A DNA stretch of 64,000 nt, taken from the NCBI GenBank assembly GCA_028622995.1, contig JAJQJQ010000083.1, positions 248,001 through 312,000 of the forward strand. Reading direction: 5' to 3'. A program made the position numbers and the translations under genes. Below the pieces are notes generated by a model that searched no databases, was not told the origin of the DNA, and saw only the letters and a list, made by a program, of their open reading frames with translations. This DNA comes from Panagrolaimus kolymaensis. Lineage: Eukaryota; Nematoda; Chromadorea; Rhabditida; Panagrolaimidae. Positions 36,901-47,615 of the stretch are shown in pieces; position 1 is the stretch's first letter, and every line of letters starts with the position of its first letter.

Positions 36901-39887
36901 ATAATTCCTAGTTTCAACCACAAGCCAATAAGAGCACGAATTTCTGTTGGATTTGTATTTTTTACATCATGGGTGTTTTTACTTTCTCTTTTGAATTTAC
37001 GTGCAATTTTTTGTAAACCGAAATTTGTTCCTTGAACAATTCTAAAGATAACAAGGGAGGTGAAAAATTTCAATTAAAAAATTGCTTACAAATTAATTAT
37101 CCCATCAGAAATCATTGCATCAAAAGCGTCCTTTTCTGAAGCAAAGGTACTTGATGATTCGGGAATTTCAAAAGTAAAATCATTTTCCACTTGTTCAGGA
37201 TGCTGAATAGTCCAAGAATTATTATAGTTTCTTTTTCGGGCTGGAACAATGTTTGTTGTTTGAAGAAAACGACGATTGTCTTCCTCATTAAATTCATTAG
37301 CGATAAATTCTTCGTCTTCTTGTTCCTCAACATAATCTTCATCATCAGAAGTATCAAAATCTTTCTACATAATAAAAGTTTTCAAAAACAAAAGAAAAAA
37401 AATAAACAAAAAAATACCTCGCTATCATATTCAGGACGAATTCTAGAAGCAGAAGGTTCAAAAGGGTTTTCTTCTTCATCACTTTGACGACTTGAATCAA
37501 AACCTCTTTTTTCAGTCATAGTTAAAATAAAAAATGCGAAGCAAAATCAAAGCAAAATCTGAATAAAGAATGAATATGAAAAAAGGAAATGAATTGAGAA
37601 AATTTTTTGAATCTAAAAAATTCATTGCCCTTTGAAAAAAGTGTGAATGACAACAATTGCGCCTTCAAAACCTTTTTGAAGAAGAAAAGAATAACCTTTG
37701 GCGCAGTAAAAGATTCGACCTTATTAATAATAATAATAATAGATGATAAAAATGCAATGAAAAAAATGTTTTTACAATGTATAAAAATAAAATATAAATA
37801 AAAACTTTTGAAAAAAACGATAAATTACCATAATCGCAAAAGCATGCCGCATACATTTTGCTATGAAATAGAGGACTTTTGATTGCTTACCCAACGAACA
37901 TTATATACCCAAAAATACTAGAGATTCTGGTGATTAATATGGCCTCTATGAAAAATTCTTCGATCGAGATGTCCAGAAAAATTTGCATACGTTAAAAAAT
38001 TTCGTTTCGGGACCATTATTGTTTGATAAAGGAAATTATTTTTTTAAGTTCAAATTTTTAATTATATTTTGAGTACATAATAAACTAGAGATTCTCAGCT
38101 TATGAATGCAAAAAACATTTATATTTTTTGTCAATAAAAAAATAGCTATATGCCGCTATAGAAGATAAAAATGCATTCTGAACATTCGCGCTGGGACAAC
38201 TTTTTCCAGAACATCGATTTCTGAAATCTGCGCTGAGGAATAAATTCCCCAAATCCAGGGCTACAATCTGCACCGTTTGTACCAATCCGCCGTCCGAGTG
38301 TTAACTGTCTCATCCTTTGTTAACTTTTATGACTTTCCTTTACCATTTCTTTATGATGTTTCATGGCCAGCTTTAGCGATTGGAGGTCTTGATGAAGCTT
38401 TGTTTTTACTTGCTTTAACTTTAAAGGAAAAGCTGCAGTTAGCTTGATGCCTAATTACTCCTTTTGTTTACGTTATAACTTCTAACATTCATCTTCGTTT
38501 TAGATTTTTACCACCTGAAGATATTGAAGCAATGCTGCGTCGCAATGGTCATTTTTGTTTACGTGTTACTGAACTCAATGAAGCTGTTAAAAAAGAAACT
38601 CCTGAACTATGCTTATCTGTTTATTGGAATGGGAATACTCATCACTTCGTCTTGAATCCAAATGCATCCAAACGTTATTCAATTTGTCAACCAACACGTG
38701 GAGAAAAACTACCTGATTTTGAAAACGTCTTAACCATGGTTCAACACTATATGAATTCACAAACTCCATTCAGCACTCATAAAGTTATTTTAAGGAAACC
38801 TATTGGTCGACAAGTAAGCTTTTTCTTTCATTTGTTAGTTTATAAGTGTATTGCCAATTTTTAGGATTGGGAATTGCGTCATGATGAAATAACTTGCAAT
38901 GAACGGCTTGGATCTGGTGCTTTTGGAGATGTTTATTCTGGTGAACTAAGAAGAAAGAACAAGAAATTGGCTAAAGTAGCTATCAAAATGGTAAATTTAG
39001 CTTTTTATGCTTTTGTTGTCATTTAAACCTCTTCATTTTCAGCTCAAAGGTGAAAATGTTGATAAAAAGAAGATCCTGGAAATAATGAGTGAAGCTCGAA
39101 TTTTACGTCCACTTTCTCATAAACATGTTGTTCGATGCTATGGTGTTGCTTCTGATATGGAGCCTGTCATGATTCTTATGGAATTAATCAACGGTGGTGC
39201 TTTGGATATTTTCCTGAAATGTAATACAAGTAAAGTTTCGCTTAATCAAAGAATAAACATGTGTTTCGATGCTGCACTTGGTCTTGAATTTGTACATTCT
39301 AAAAATGTTCTTCATCGGTAAGCTTTTGTATTTGTTCTTTCACATGCAAGATTAGCTTGTCTTTATAACTATGTACTAATTTCATATGATCTTTTTTAGT
39401 GATGTGGCAGCTCGAAATTGCCTTTATGATTCCAAGGTACTCAAAATTAGTGACTTTGGATTAAGTGTTATTGGAGATCGGCATAATCTTAATGCAAGGG
39501 AAAAAACACCTCTTCGATGGCTATCACCTGAAGTATTTCGCACACAAGTTTTCACCCGAGCTGCTGATGTTTGGGCTTTTGGAGTCTTATTATGGGTATG
39601 TTTATCTTCGTACTAACTAATTTTTACACCATTTTTTGTTTTAGGAAATTTTCAACGATGCTCAAGAACCTTACAAAGGATGGACTGGAACTCAAATCGG
39701 CGAATCAATACTTCAATATGGGAATAAGCTGCAAATGCCTGATTGGGCCGGACCAAATATGAATAAACTCGTCACTGAAATATTTGAAATTGAACCTAAC
39801 AATCGTATATCAATGTCTGATGTGGTCAAAAGAATTGAGAAGTTTGCACCTAAAAATCGTATTTCTATTGTAAATGAATCTGGTTGA
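33974..39887 (+). CDS. SH2-domain protein tyrosine kinase, Fer/Fps-like, copy 2, split by a transposon-bearing intron
   Basis: Eight exons with the same phases as copy 1 give 601 residues: 33974-34140, 34201-34232, 34283-34739, 38504-38813, 38865-38990, 39043-39317, 39400-39595, 39645-39887. Exon 1 has an expanded 33-nt repeat coding Lys/Arg/Thr. The SH2 domain starts FVHG then FLPPEDIEAML, with the binding Arg in HFCLRVTE. The kinase keeps LGSGAFGDVYSG, VAIKM, HRDVAARN, SDFGLS, PLRWLSPEVF and DVWAFGVL. As in copy 1 there is no Tyr in the activation segment. Intron 3 runs from 34740 to 38503 because a 3.5-kb piggyBac-like element sits in it; all donors and acceptors look intact, so the gene may still be expressed. 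It arose by tandem duplication of the upstream gene or the reverse. Confidence 0.9.
34028..34140 (+). repeat. 33-nt coding tandem repeat in kinase copy 2
   Basis: Three full units (34028, 34061, 34094) and one partial unit encode GKEKRTKEKTG-like peptides. The equivalent exon of copy 1 has a single related segment, so the array grew after the gene duplication. The product is a strongly basic, probably disordered N-terminus. Confidence 0.75.
34750..34753. repeat. TTAA target site, left
   Basis: The TTAA tetranucleotide borders the element on the left and is repeated at 38301-38304 on the right, the standard piggyBac target duplication. Confidence 0.9.
34754..35293 (+). repeat. terminal inverted repeat, left arm
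   Basis: 540 bp, matching 38300-37761 in reverse complement without an indel. It ends 13 bp before the transposase stop codon. Most piggyBac elements have terminal repeats of about 13-30 bp, so this arm is exceptionally long. Confidence 0.88.
35306..37519 (-). CDS. piggyBac-like transposase
   Basis: DDE-type transposase for cut-and-paste movement at TTAA. Seven exons give 640 residues: 37519-37418, 37364-37090, 37041-36842, 36796-36426, 36378-36202, 36151-35733, 35684-35306. An acidic N-terminus is followed by the DDE_Tnp_1_7 domain. The catalytic Asp residues can be assigned: YLTVDETLVHFRGRC (first), NIVDPKTK (second) and TIVTDNFFTS (third); GVDMHDEM is the later conserved motif. FRMFIPSKAAKYGIKI is the family signature. 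The C-terminus is a Cys/His-rich zinc-binding domain with two Cys clusters (CKVC, CEVCNAPICNEH and CKYC, CQLCLGVICSKH). Length and motif order are complete. Six introns is notable, since many piggyBac transposases are intronless. Confidence 0.93.
37761..38300 (-). repeat. terminal inverted repeat, right arm
   Basis: Reverse complement of the left arm. The inner edge lies about 240 bp upstream of the transposase start, so this arm plus that spacer presumably provides its promoter. Confidence 0.88.
38301..38304. repeat. TTAA target site, right
   Basis: Second copy of the target tetranucleotide. The host intron resumes directly with CTGTCTC. Confidence 0.9.
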
Positions 39888-40406
39888 ATAAAACAACAAT
39901 ATTTTCTTTTGTATGTATGTATTTGTGTTTAAATAAATTAATCATCTTTGTATTTTTCTTGTTTTTAATTTGGTTTTTATGTTCGCATTCGATGAAGCCT
40001 TAATGCAGTAGTAACACATCATTGTTTTTTTGAAGAATTTTTTCATCCCACTTGATTTCGTTTCCCTTGTTTAGTGCAAAAAAGGTATGGAGAATCTGAT
40101 GAAGTTAGTTAACCATACATTTATTTTTCTTTCACAACAATTAGTAACTAAAATGCCAGCAATAGCTAATGTTATTACGTTCAAGCATATCACCCAAAGA
40201 ATTTTTTTGTTCATTTTTGTTTTTGCACTACAATGTTCGACGAAGCTTGGGCTTTAAAAAATGCATTTATTTCAACGACACGATTATTGTAAGAAAAAGT
40301 GTTTACTCAAGTAAAAAAAGAAAAGAGATAAGAAATGGAGGAGATCAAAAAAAGCAATGATGTGATGCTTCAAAAAGGAAGAGAGGTTACAAATTTTTTT
40401 TAACAT

Positions 40407-43400
40407 TTAAAGAAAAAATTCTTTCAAATTTACATCAAACATTGTGGGAGGTAGTTGGCGTCGATCTTTGGTATATTTCCAATATTCTTCAACATGATAT
40501 GGCTTTCTCCAACGTTGATAAAGGGGCAAAATTTCTCGTGGATTCGATGGTTTTCTAGGATTATAAAATCTTGAAACTGTTGTTATTTTCTTTTTGTTTA
40601 TAATCAAAGACATTTTTGATACTCCAAGATGATGAATTTTTCGATGAGTTTGTTTCCGCCATTTTTTTATTGAAGGCTGACGTTGCTGTTTTTGTTTTGG
40701 AAGCTGCGGAGTTTCTTCATCTTCGATAGCTGCTTCTTGTTGATTTGAAAATGAATTTTGCTTTTTTTGATTGGTTTTAGTTGAATTTTTTGATGAAATA
40801 AGTTGGGCTAATTTTAATGATGCATCTTTAAACCCTAATTTTAAATGATAAATTTGGGATGGTGTTAATTCCTTCAGGTTTGTTAAATTTCGGAGGGATT
40901 TACTTCTTCCAAAAACAATTTTCTTTGATGCTTTACATTCCAAATCTTCCATTGACGCTGAACGAGTTAATGGTTTTCGAGGAGCCATAGATTCTAAAAA
41001 CCTTTCTTTTGAACCCATTTCGGCCCCATATGATTTTGATTCCATAATTTTTCGAAGTTTATTGTTCAATGCCATGGTTCTCCATGAAATTAAATGATAT
41101 CGAACATCATAAGCGGGTAAGCGACGAACTTTAAGACTAAATATATCCGAAAATGGAATATTAAATTTCATTTCATATTGTTTTAAGAAAACCATGATAT
41201 CACTTTTACTGAATCCTCGAACGGTAACATAAATTTGTTGGCGATTTTTAAATCGTTCACGTGAATTCTTTTGACAATTTTCACGAATAATAGAAAGTGA
41301 AGGAATTAATGGAGGAGTAAATTCGTTAGTTGAAATATCAGATAAAAGCTTATTAACTTCTTCTTTGGTTTCCTAAAAAATATTTTGTGAACGTTTAGAT
41401 CCATTTTTTTTTTGGAAAATTTTTTAAACTTACTTCTTTAACTTTTGTTGTTGATTCATTATTATTAAAGGGAATATTTTTGCAAACATTATAAAGTAAT
41501 TTCATTGGAGAATCAGAATTAAGATTATCAGCGGCTTTTTGTAATCGAATAATAGGATTAATTTCATCATAATTTGGGATATCATCATTATAATATAATG
41601 GTTGACCCAAATCCTTATTGGAGCATTCACATTTATCATTAAGTAAATTTGAATGATATTCATATGGAAAGTTTAATGGCCTTAGTGCTGCTGCTGTTGC
41701 TGCTGCTGTCGCTGTTGTTGATGATTGATTTTGTTGTTGAATTGCTCCTGTTGATGGTGCTGCTGGTGAATTGTTACTACTTCCAACACTTGGAGATTGT
41801 TGTTGTTGTTGAACTTGTCGAACCATTGACATTTGAGGAGTATTTCCAGATTGTGGAGCAGGTCTGCTGCCACCACTACTACCATCCATAGTTGATGAAA
41901 TAATGTGTTGTGGCATTGCATGTTGTTGTTGGTGGTGGTGTGGATGCTGCATCTGTGGACGTTGAACAAATCCACCTCCCGATATAACAGCTCGTTGAAA
42001 TTGTGACTGTTGTTCCCCATGAATGTTGCCATCTCGAGTAGGTGTAATTGGTCGATATGAAGTTGCTGTAGTTACTAAATGTCGAGGCACTGGTGTTCCT
42101 TGCATTCCACTTACATTACCAGCGGTAATTAAAACTTTTTGTGGGCTTTGGCTACTTGTTAATGGTGATGCTGTTGTTTGTTGTTGATGGGCGGCAGCAG
42201 CAGCGGCACCTCGTCGCAAAGCTTGAATTTTACTTGGATTTGCTGGCATTACTGATGTATCTCCATATGCATATCTTTGTTGTTGTTGCTGCTGTTGAGA
42301 AGATGAAGAAGATGAATTAGAAGATAAGGACCGTTCATAATATTGACGAACTAATAAATCGTTAAAAGAAAGTGAAAAGTTTTTAACTTCAGCTTTTTCA
42401 ATTTCATGCTTTGCTAAACTTTGTCGAGTAAAAGCTCCACTTAAATTTATCATATTTTCTTCCAAATCATCGTTGATTTGAGCTTCGGATTTAACCGAAT
42501 TTGAAATAAATTTTCGTAAAGATGGTTGATTATAAAAATTCCTATTAATTTCCAACAAATTTATTCCATTATTTTCATGCGCTGAATTAACAGAATCCAT
42601 GATTGCTAACTTTGAATAATTGTTAACGGCATTCAAATAAGGTCGACAATTTTCAAAATAATTTTGAATACTTATATCCAATAAATGAATAGAAGCAAAA
42701 TTAATTTCTTTTTCTTGGGGTTGAATTCGCAAAAGACCCATCTCTTGGATATCTGCTTGATCGTCATGGTCATCACTAGGTGATAAATGGAAAGTTGGAG
42801 CTGTAGTTGTTGGTGGAGTAACTCCTCCATCATCAATTTTTCGACGTTTAGCTGCATTTTCATTTTCGTTATCATCATCTTCATCGTTGGGTGCTTTGCG
42901 TTTTTTATTATTTGTATCAATTTCTTGATTCGCATTATCAAGGTTGACGACATCAGCAGCAAGGTCTTTTTCAACTTTTGGGTTAGCACCCTCATAGGCT
43001 TCGTCCTCTCCATCTTCTTCATCAGATGACGAACAAGCTGATCCATTTTCTGATTCCTCTCCATCTTTCATGATTGATCCAAAAAGTGCAGTTAAAGATG
43101 TTTCATTAAATTTAATACTTGATGGAATTCGAGTGGACATAAATTTATTCGATGAATTAAAAACTGAATAATCATTTAATCCTTTAATTCGTTTTCTTGT
43201 AGGTCCAATACCAATAATATGAATATTTTCATCATCAATAGTATCCATTTCATTTAACGATTTTCCAAAGCTAATATCCTCTTTAATATTATCAGCATCT
43301 GAGGGTTCTGTGGGACTTATAGGTTCATCGGGAACAAAATCCCCATAATCCATTATTATTCTATCTGAATATGAAATATCTTGTGGGGATGAAAGTGATA

Positions 43401-46400
43401 AACGGAGATTTGATTTCCATTCGATATCAAACTTTTCAATTTTTGAAAAAAATTCAGAAGAAAATGCATTATTTAAATTGAAGATATTCGTGGCAGTTTC
43501 AGAATTGTCAATTTCCATGTCTTCATCTAATTTTTGTTGATAAATTTCATTTGGTGCCGAATAATTTGTCACATTTTTACAAACTTCATTATATAAAAGT
43601 GAATCAAATTCTGTGGAAAAATAATCTGCAAAACTTTCAGCTGGCAAAATTTGTTGCTGATCGCTGGTAATAGAAGAAGAATTATTATTATTTCGAATGA
43701 ATAAATCCATCCATGAAATTTCTTTACTTTCAGAAGCAAATTTTTTACCCAATAATTCTAATTTGTTTGTTGAATCAATTATTTTTTCTTGATTTTTGGA
43801 ATCATTTTCAATTCGTTGTGAATTAAAATAAATTTTAAAGTCATATTGTAATTGCGAGTCTTGAATTTGACCCGCGGATTTTTCTTCATCATAACTCAAA
43901 TAATCATAAAATTCTAAAATCAAAAGTTATTGAAGAAAAAAGTGGAGATTAAAATTTTGTACCTCGATCATAAAGTCGTCGGTTTACGATATAATTAGTT
44001 CCAGTATGAATGGCTCGAGAAATAAGAGTTCGACGGAAAAATCTTCGAAAAAATTTCTTGTTTATGTCCCATTTATTTCTGAAAACCCAAGAATGTATGA
44101 GAAGTAAAAAAATGCTATAGCAATAATATTTTCAGAACTTTAAAGTTTAAACTTAAGTTTTCTTTTTCCAAGAAACCATGAAATAAAACTTTCATTGCCA
44201 AATTCGAAAACCAAAAAAAGCTTTCAAAAAAAACTTACAAATAATTTGGTGTACAATTTAAGCAATAATTTAAATAAAAGCACACGCTATCCCAATTAAA
44301 TGGATGGGAAGTGACGCGATAGCATTCGCCATCCCTTTCCATATTTCGATAATAACTACCAAAAATTTGGAATTTTACTGCAGCCTAAAAAACTTTTTTT
44401 TGATGTTAAAATTTTTGGTTCAAAAAAATTAACAAAAACGACAAACCATAGTTAAATTATATTCATCAATGGGATTTAAAGGATTAGATTTTTCATTTAT
44501 AGCTTTTTTAATTACTGATCGATGTAATGGAGCAAATGGAATTCGATTAGATACACCAAAAAGTTGAGGTACATAAATTTTAATAGTTTCATTTATACTT
44601 GTCCATGTAGCTTTTGGAGGTTCAATGATTGGTTTTTTATTGGGTAAAGTTTGTCGAGAAACATTTTGTTGTTGTTGTTGCTGTTGTTGTTGATTATTAG
44701 TTGTTTTAAGCGGTGGAGGTTTCCGTTTTGGGGCTCTAGATGATTTGGATGTGGGTGTTGAAGGTTCCGTGTCTCCTCCTCCTTCAGGAGTATAACTTTC
44801 ACTTTCGCGCAATTGTTGCTGAAGTTGTTGATGGCGAATTTCAGCTTCAACTTGTCTTCGAGCTTTTTGATAAATTCCTAGGGTTTTACGAAATTTATTT
44901 TTATATTTTTCTGATCCATCTGGTTCAATAATCAATTCTTTATTAAAAGTTTCAGACATTTCTTGAAGCTTTTTAACCAAAGGTTTTTCTCGAATGCTTT
45001 CATTTTTTAATTCTTTTGCCATTGCTTTATCGTCTAAAAAAACTCAGACATGCATTTTGATTAATGCCCAAAATAATTTTTTTAGATGCTTACCATAAAT
45101 ACTTTCTCGACCTTCTTCATCCAAAAATGCTTCACGAAAAACTTCAAAAGTTCGACAAAAATTTTCCATTTCAATCGGTTCTGATTTGGCTTGTAAAAAC
45201 CATATAGTTTTATCATATTTGCTTGGCTAAAATTTACATAATTTTCAGAATCTCAAATACTTTCAATTAATTATTTTACTCTCGAAAAATAATAATAATA
45301 GCAACCAAAGATTTTCGAGTTTGTTACTATTATTTAATTTTAGACCATTAGTATTTTTTCTTACCTTTTTCATAACTGCAATGATTTTCTTTGCTAAATC
45401 TTCAGTAAAATGTGCAAAAACAAAAACATTGTAAACTTCAATATTATAAACTTCAGAAATATTTAAAAGTCTTAGTTTCCCGGCAACATTTTCACCATCA
45501 CAGCATTCAATTTCATTTTGAGTGAGGAAGGTTTTAGCTTTGTTGAATTCATCTTCATTCATAAAAATGACGTTGATGTTATCGAGTTTTGTGTATTTAC
45601 ATTGCTTTTTTATTCGCTTCATTAAACGCGTGAGTTTTTCTAAAAAATAAAAATACCGTAATTTCTTTAAACAAAATCCCATTTTTTTGTTTTTGTGGTT
45701 GGATTCCTGGTAATAAACAACTAACCTTGAAGAAGATCGCTACCTTTGTCATTGTAAAGATAATAAAAAGGAAAAATTTGATCATTAACCAATTTGAAAA
45801 CTAACAAATCCAAAACCTTCAATAACCATTCCGAATGCCTTTGCTTTTCATCCATCGGAATCAAGGATGATAAGTATTGGGTAATTATTTCAGTTGCATC
45901 AATACTTTTTGAATCTCCAAATTGATAAAGAGATGGAAAAAACCATTTATAAAGAAGTGAACCATGTAAAATAATATTAGACCATAAATTTTCTGAGGTT
46001 TCAAAAACCCATATTGTAAATCCTAATTTTTCAAGTTTATTTGTTTGAAGCTTTGATAATAATTCATGAGCTTTATCCATGGGTTTTATTTCTTTAGCTT
46101 CGGCGAAAATCATGGTGCAATCCCATTTGTATTTTAACAATTCTTTAATATCGATGGAAGAATTATCAAAAAAGTATACGACTGCTCCAGATTTAAAATT
46201 ATCTAATAATTGTTCATTATTTTCGCTACTTTCATTTGGTACATAAAATATTGGATCCATATCCATAATGGCTTCCTTCAAAGCTCGTGAGCTAGCTGGA
46301 GCTATAATTAACATTCGTCGAGGGGATAAAGTTTTTTGAATAAAAATTGGTAAATGTTTAAAAATGGTGAATGATGCAACTTGTAAGAAGCATGGCAGCT

Positions 46401-47270
46401 TAGAGAAGCAACTAAAGAATCCAAGAACATAACATAAAATTTTAGAATATGGTGTTGGAGCTTCTTTACGCCATTCCTAAAAACACAAAAAGAATGTTCA
46501 AAAACTCCAACAACAACAAAATTCAAAGCTTACAGTAACCACAGAATTGGATTGATTTTTTAATTCTTGAATTTTTTGTATAAAAGTTTTTAAAATGATT
46601 GAAAGCTGTTGAGCCGCATCTTTATCGTCATCGTTATAATTCATAAACGAAAGAGCTTCAAATAAAGCTTTAGTATTATTTGAATCATCAAAAGTAAATT
46701 CGGGAATAATAAATTTATCAGTGATTTTAATTTTTGGTGGTTCCGTGATTTCAATTTCATCAATTTTAGTTTGAGCTAATTTTGAATCGGATGGTGGTTT
46801 ATCAAAAATATTTGGCATTAGAAATATTCGTTCCAACTTTTTCATAATGAGATCTGATTTGCTTTCATCCTTGAACTAAAAAACTCAGCAAACAAGTTTA
46901 AAGCTGCTTCCTGTAATTTATAAAATACTACTTACAGCTTCATTATAATTATTATCTGTAATAATTCCCAATGGTTGAGATACAGAAATATTTCCATTTA
47001 TTCCATTTTTGGACGATAACAATGAATTCAACTCGAATACTAACTTCCTAAAATGCATAACATTCTAAATATTCAATCTAAAATGGTAAAAGTTAAAAGC
47101 ACTAACGTTTGTTCATCAAAAAAATCTGAATTTGAAGTTTGTGGAAAATTATCTAAGATTTGATCCCTCAATTTATGTGGGAATTCATCCTCTTGTACAA
47201 TAAGATCAAATATTGAACATGTTCCAATATCGATATCAAAATTTATTTTGGAAGTTTCAAGCATTGGCAT
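40407..47270 (-). CDS. large protein with degenerate SNF2-like ATPase and SANT-like region (p400/Domino-like layout)
   Basis: Eleven exons give 2023 residues: 47270-47107, 47047-46936, 46875-46534, 46476-45726, 45639-45365, 45226-45094, 45033-44447, 44384-44239, 44078-43963, 43913-41434, 41372-40407. Residues from about 207 resemble a SNF2 N-lobe: RRMLIIAPASSRALKEAI fits motif Ia, and WDCTMIFAEAK sits where the DEAH box belongs. The Walker A Gly-Lys-Thr is absent (CYVLGFFSCFSKL), and the DEAH position reads AEAK. VFVFAHFTED may be part of the C-lobe. SHPFNWDSVCFYLNYCLN followed by NKWDINKKF resembles the EP400/Domino SANT domain. Next come acidic, Lys-rich and Gln/Ala/Ser-rich low-complexity regions (876-1700) and a basic C-terminus. 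Likely nuclear. The family assignment is by motif layout only and is tentative; the gene model itself is better supported. Confidence 0.6.
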
Positions 47271-47274
47271 ATTA

Positions 47275-47283
47275 CTGAAAAAA
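47275..47283 (-). promoter_or_regulatory. acceptor TTTTTTCAG just before the start codon
   Basis: The acceptor ends 4 nt upstream of the ATG of the 2023-residue protein. Such tight spacing is typical of nematode spliced-leader addition sites. Confidence 0.5.
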
Positions 47284-47615
47284 TCTTTTTACAATAAATT
47301 AAAAAGATACAGACTTTGAAGAGAGAGAAAGAAAATGGAAGGCAAATGCAAGAGTAAAGAAAAGCTAGCCATCTTTTTTCTTCGTTTTAGGAAAATTGGA
47401 AACGTTAATAAAAAAAAAGCTCGCTTCGACTAGAAAAAAAGTGGGTTAGTTCATAGCTTCGTCGGCAAACATCACCACCTTCTAGCATTACGATAATACA
47501 AAAGCTTCAAAAGAACGAAAAAAAGAAACTTCATTCAACTCAACAAAAGAAAACACAAGTAAAAGCAAAACTTTATTTTACAAAAGCAAACACAAAATAC
47601 ATACAATACAAAAAA

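Larger units (their letters stand above)
34754..38300 (-). mobile_element. full-length piggyBac-like DNA transposon (3547 bp)
   Basis: Both ends start CACTCGGACGGCGGAT (the right end inverted) and are flanked by TTAA. The terminal inverted repeats are 540 bp long and I found no difference between them when comparing by eye. Between them is one seven-exon transposase gene on the minus strand without a stop or frameshift. It lies in intron 3 of the second kinase gene, opposite to the host gene, with its left TTAA starting 10 nt after the exon end. Identical arms plus an intact gene point to a recent, possibly still active, insertion. Confidence 0.93.

Noticed and set aside
41649..43029. Long Leu- or Ile-rich frames opposite the Gln-rich exon of the p400-like gene
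   Set aside because: They are antisense shadows of CAA/GAT-type repeats in the real coding strand.
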